Source: Romanomermis culicivorax (taxonomy: Eukaryota > Nematoda > Enoplea > Mermithida > Mermithidae). From it: 64,000 bases of DNA. The stretch covers positions 620,001 through 684,000 of the forward strand of contig CAWUHX010000071.1 in assembly GCA_963922205.1 (NCBI GenBank). The letters are read 5' to 3'. The notes under the pieces are model-generated. The model was not told where the DNA came from. It saw only the letters and a program-made list of their open reading frames with translations, and did not search any database. Made by a program: the position numbers and the translations under genes. Below are positions 60,938-64,000 of this stretch, piece after piece; positions within the stretch are counted from its first letter, which is position 1; each line of letters starts with the position of its first letter.

Positions 60938-61736
60938 ACCACACATTCATTCCAATGATATAACTTTATTCATGTGAAATGGATTTAATCAAGTTAGTAC
61001 GAAAGATGGTGGTAAAATTTAGCTGGGAACTTTGTGCAATGAAAGGGACGTCGATAATTGGATTCACGGATCGACAGAACATCTTCGCCGTGAAAAACTT
61101 GACCGGAAATTGAAGAAAAATGATTGAATAATCTGGATCATGTATAAAGCTAATAAAGATACGATTGTATGGGTATCATGGTTCAAAAAGGAAATTTAGC
61201 TTCTAATATTTATTGTAGGCGAATGCTATAATATGTATGCTTCCAAACAGAAAAGTGACAGAAATTAGTACTGTCGTCAAAATCGTCTACATAGAGCTCC
61301 TACCAAAAAAAATTTCACCCGAAAAATTGTTGAAGACGATGTCCGTATGCTCAGGAATTTCCAGACCTATACGATATATTGTTTATGAGAAAATCGTGAA
61401 AAACTGAAATGCTACTTGCTTTCCATTCTCATTATTTAGAAGCATTTCAAGATAAACAGACTATAGTAAAATGTTTAGAATCTTTAACAATTAGTATATG
61501 AATTTCACCATTTCTAAACTTCATTTTGTGATGGAAAGTTTGGTATTTTTACTGATTGCACGAATTCTTGAATGAAGAAAATAAAAGCAGCAGTTCACAA
61601 AGCAATTTACTCTTTAGATGCACTTTCCGAGAAGTTCGACCTTGACTATGATGAGTTAAAAATGAATCATACCTGAAAATCATGTATATTGTGTAGTTTA
61701 AATTGCCGAGTATTGTTCCGACATTTGTTTCATATT
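60938..61736. other. Intergenic, nothing recognised
   Basis: AT-rich. No open frame with recognisable features on either strand, and no repeat ends could be matched. Confidence 0.4.
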
Positions 61737-62929
61737 GTCACACACAGCGGAAAAGCTTCGCCATGTCACATTATATGAACCATGGCCCCCATGTCCTTGT
61801 AAGAGAGATAGGTCACCAGAATAGGGGCCGTGGGATCGGTACTAAGGTAGAAGCTTTTCGCTATTGGACCTAACCGGGCTAGCATTAGCTATAGAAGAAA
61901 CTATAGGTACTGTGGTGCTGCTCTGGGGTTACTACTGTAGAATAAGGACAATGCCACCAGGTTAGGGCTGACCGAAATTGATCCTGTTCAGTATGAGCGA
62001 TGGACAGAGTCATCTGTAAGATGACCTAGAAGCTGGGACCTCGATTGTGAACCAAAGGATCCCTTTTGACCCGACCTCAGGGAGAAGGAGCTATGGGGAA
62101 GACCTAGGGAGGAAAACCGACTTAACAAGGGTTACCCCTACCCCAAACAACAATATATATTGAAACGTACCTAGTCGGGCAGGGAATGACAACAGCAGGT
62201 AGTTGAACGGGGAAGCAGGTCACTTGGGGAATTTGTTAACAATTGATGACGGAACGGGTTTGGTAAAAGTAAGACAATGGGGAATATATAAATTAGGCAG
62301 GGACCGCTAATACACAGTGAACAGGGAGATGGCGCGAATGGAGTGGCTAAACAACAAGAAGAGCTGGTGAACCCAGAATTGAGCAAAAACACATAACAAC
62401 ACACGCTTTTAAGCACCCCGTCAGCTACAGTAGGACTTGGGCGGAGTTTACGACGTCCAGGCCCAATTCTGCAGAGATAAAGCTGCCAAAAGGGCCTGTG
62501 TGTACATAGTCACATGCCCAGTTCAAATACATTTAGCATTGGGGCCGACTTAGTGTCTATGTTAAACATATGAACATCTTTAGCTAAAGTTTCCAAAGCT
62601 ATTCGTTTTGCATCAGCAGGAGCGAAGCTCACTTTGTTGACACAAGGGGCATGTAATGTGACCCAAAATAGCTGTGAGCACGTAGTGCCCTTTGAAGGAA
62701 ACTTTTAGCTAAAGGGGCATACCATAGCTGGCATGGAATGAAACAAAATAAAGTAAAATAAATGATGGCCCATAAACAAAATGGAAACGCATAAAATGAC
62801 AAATAATCCAAAATAATACTAAAATGACAAATGATCAGAAATAATAATAAAAATGACAAATGATTAAAGTAACAAAATATCAGCGTGGGAAATCAGGTGA
62901 CATTGATACTTTGATCAGCACATGATACA
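61737..62929 (-). repeat. 3' LTR of a second copy of the giant element
   Basis: 1193 bp on the minus strand, TGTATCATGTGCTGATC to TGTGACA. It aligns with 20706-21884, including AATGTGACATGGCGA near the end and GCTTAAAAGCG at the core promoter. Confidence 0.85.
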
Positions 62930-64000
62930 GCAGTCCTTCGAAAAAGGGCATCTTCATCTTTGTCAGTGGTTATCAAGATGTTACGCGACATGATCATGGT
63001 TGTCAGTCATCCAGGAGTGTGAGGGCTGGTGATCCGTGCCCCATTGGGCTGCTAGCATGGAAAGTGTTTCTTGGTTCTGGCTCATCTGGTGATATGATGA
63101 CTGGAGGTTGGTGATGGGGGAAGTTGCTGATGTCTGTCCTGTGAGGAAGTCTATAATGTGAAAAAATTTAGGGGGGATATAGGCTATCACAGAGATGCAC
63201 TTGGCTATTGCAGAGATGCCCCCATGCTGTGAGGCTACCCTGATTCGAATGCTTTGGTCGCTGTTCATTCTCTTCTTTTCACTAGAACCCAAACTGTCTT
63301 TAACCATTTCTCGACCTTGTGGAGAGGGAGAGTGAATGGATGAAAGTGAATAATCTGTGAGGGGCATGGCAGTCCTTCGAAAAAGGATGTCCTTGTCAGT
63401 AAGCGGGGACAAAGAAGAGAAGAGCATCTTGATGCCCAGGGGCTGGAGACCTCCTCATCAAGGTCAATCAGATTGGGTGTAAAGTCCCTGTTTGTTGAAG
63501 AAAACAAACAGGGAGCTGAATGGTCAGAAAGTTTGCCCGCTGGCCCTGAAGTGGAAGGTATCTCCTCTGCTTTGTTCAGCAGATCAGGAGACACAACCTT
63601 GAAGCTGATTGACATGTACAGTTTCTTCCTGATCAGTCCCAAGACGAATGGGGACATTAGGATATGACACATTTGTGACATGATATGGTCCATCGTAAAT
63701 GGGCAGCAATTTAGGAGTGAGTCTATGTTTGCTGGAAGTGCACACTTTGAGCACTTTATCCCCTATCTTGTAAGAGACATCTCTAGCCTTGCCATCATAG
63801 GATCGACCTCCTGTGATTTCTCAATCCCACTCTGGATTAGGGTCAGGGCATTCCTGAAATGTCATTTGACCTCCATATCATACCTAGAAACATCAAGGAT
63901 ATGGGCCAGAAGGTTGAATGAGAGCATGGCATCAACAGGTAGCATGGGCGTGTAACTATAAAGGAGTTCAAAGAATGAATACCCTGTGGACTCATTCATG
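62930..64000 (-). pseudogene. pol: Pol 3' end of the second giant-element copy, cut by the window edge
   Basis: The minus strand from 64000 down matches 19620-20260: the integrase C-terminal block (ATGAATGAGTCCACAGG, then the GTTGATGCC and GATATGGAGGTCAAA anchors) and the Pro/Ser tail with FTPNLIDLDEEV. Stops and shifts break it. This copy retains sequence around 63690-63750 that the first copy has lost or altered. The rest of the element lies beyond the window. Confidence 0.8.

Overview
The window is animal nuclear DNA, most likely from an arthropod. It is AT-rich and intron-bearing, with GT-AG splice sites. It holds the 3' end of a neuroglian/L1-CAM gene (plus strand, 860-5615), whose cytoplasmic tail carries a FIGQY ankyrin-binding motif like that of insect neuroglian. 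It also holds a complete eleven-exon long-chain acyl-CoA synthetase (ACSL) gene on the minus strand (22613-33794). No bacterial features, tRNA, rRNA or CRISPR array were seen, and the species cannot be named from the sequence alone.

Layout. 1-5.6 kb: last six neuroglian exons, with a large intron full of small TIR elements. 5.6-7.6 kb: intergenic, one MITE. 7.59-21.88 kb: a giant (14.3 kb), old, decayed Ty3/gypsy-like LTR element with ~1.2-1.5 kb LTRs, a 3.6 kb leader carrying a tandem array of hairpins, gag, an unidentified broken ORF, an envelope-like glycoprotein, then protease and a mutated RT/RNase H/integrase. 22.6-33.8 kb: ACSL, with a hAT-like element in one intron. 34.6-37.8 kb: more hAT-like non-autonomous elements. 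37.8-50.06 kb: the 3' end of a non-LTR retrotransposon, split by a young LTR element (38328-49393, minus) whose two 621-bp LTRs read identically. 50.1-60.2 kb: a deeply nested pile of TIR elements and one pogo-like transposon. 61.7-64.0 kb: the 3' LTR and pol end of a second copy of the giant LTR family, in inverse orientation and cut by the window edge.

What stands out. (1) The young LTR element has an intact RT-RNase H-integrase ORF that starts directly after the 5' LTR, with no gag or protease before it. Where env would normally sit it carries a 1477-residue ORF that begins with a complete-looking DEDDy 3'-5' exonuclease (RNase D/WRN fold) and ends in RGG boxes. (2) The giant element has its envelope-like gene upstream of protease and RT, and its leader holds about ten ~66-nt units whose hairpin stems differ between units in a compensatory way. 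(3) The small TIR elements resemble hATs: many have 8-bp target duplications, related internal backbones and a palindromic GGCGC hairpin, but each has its own short word iterated just inside both ends. (4) At 50991-60179 an insertion order can be read from target duplications up to four levels deep.

The two host genes are unrelated in function (axonal adhesion; fatty-acid activation) and appear merely adjacent, tail to tail.
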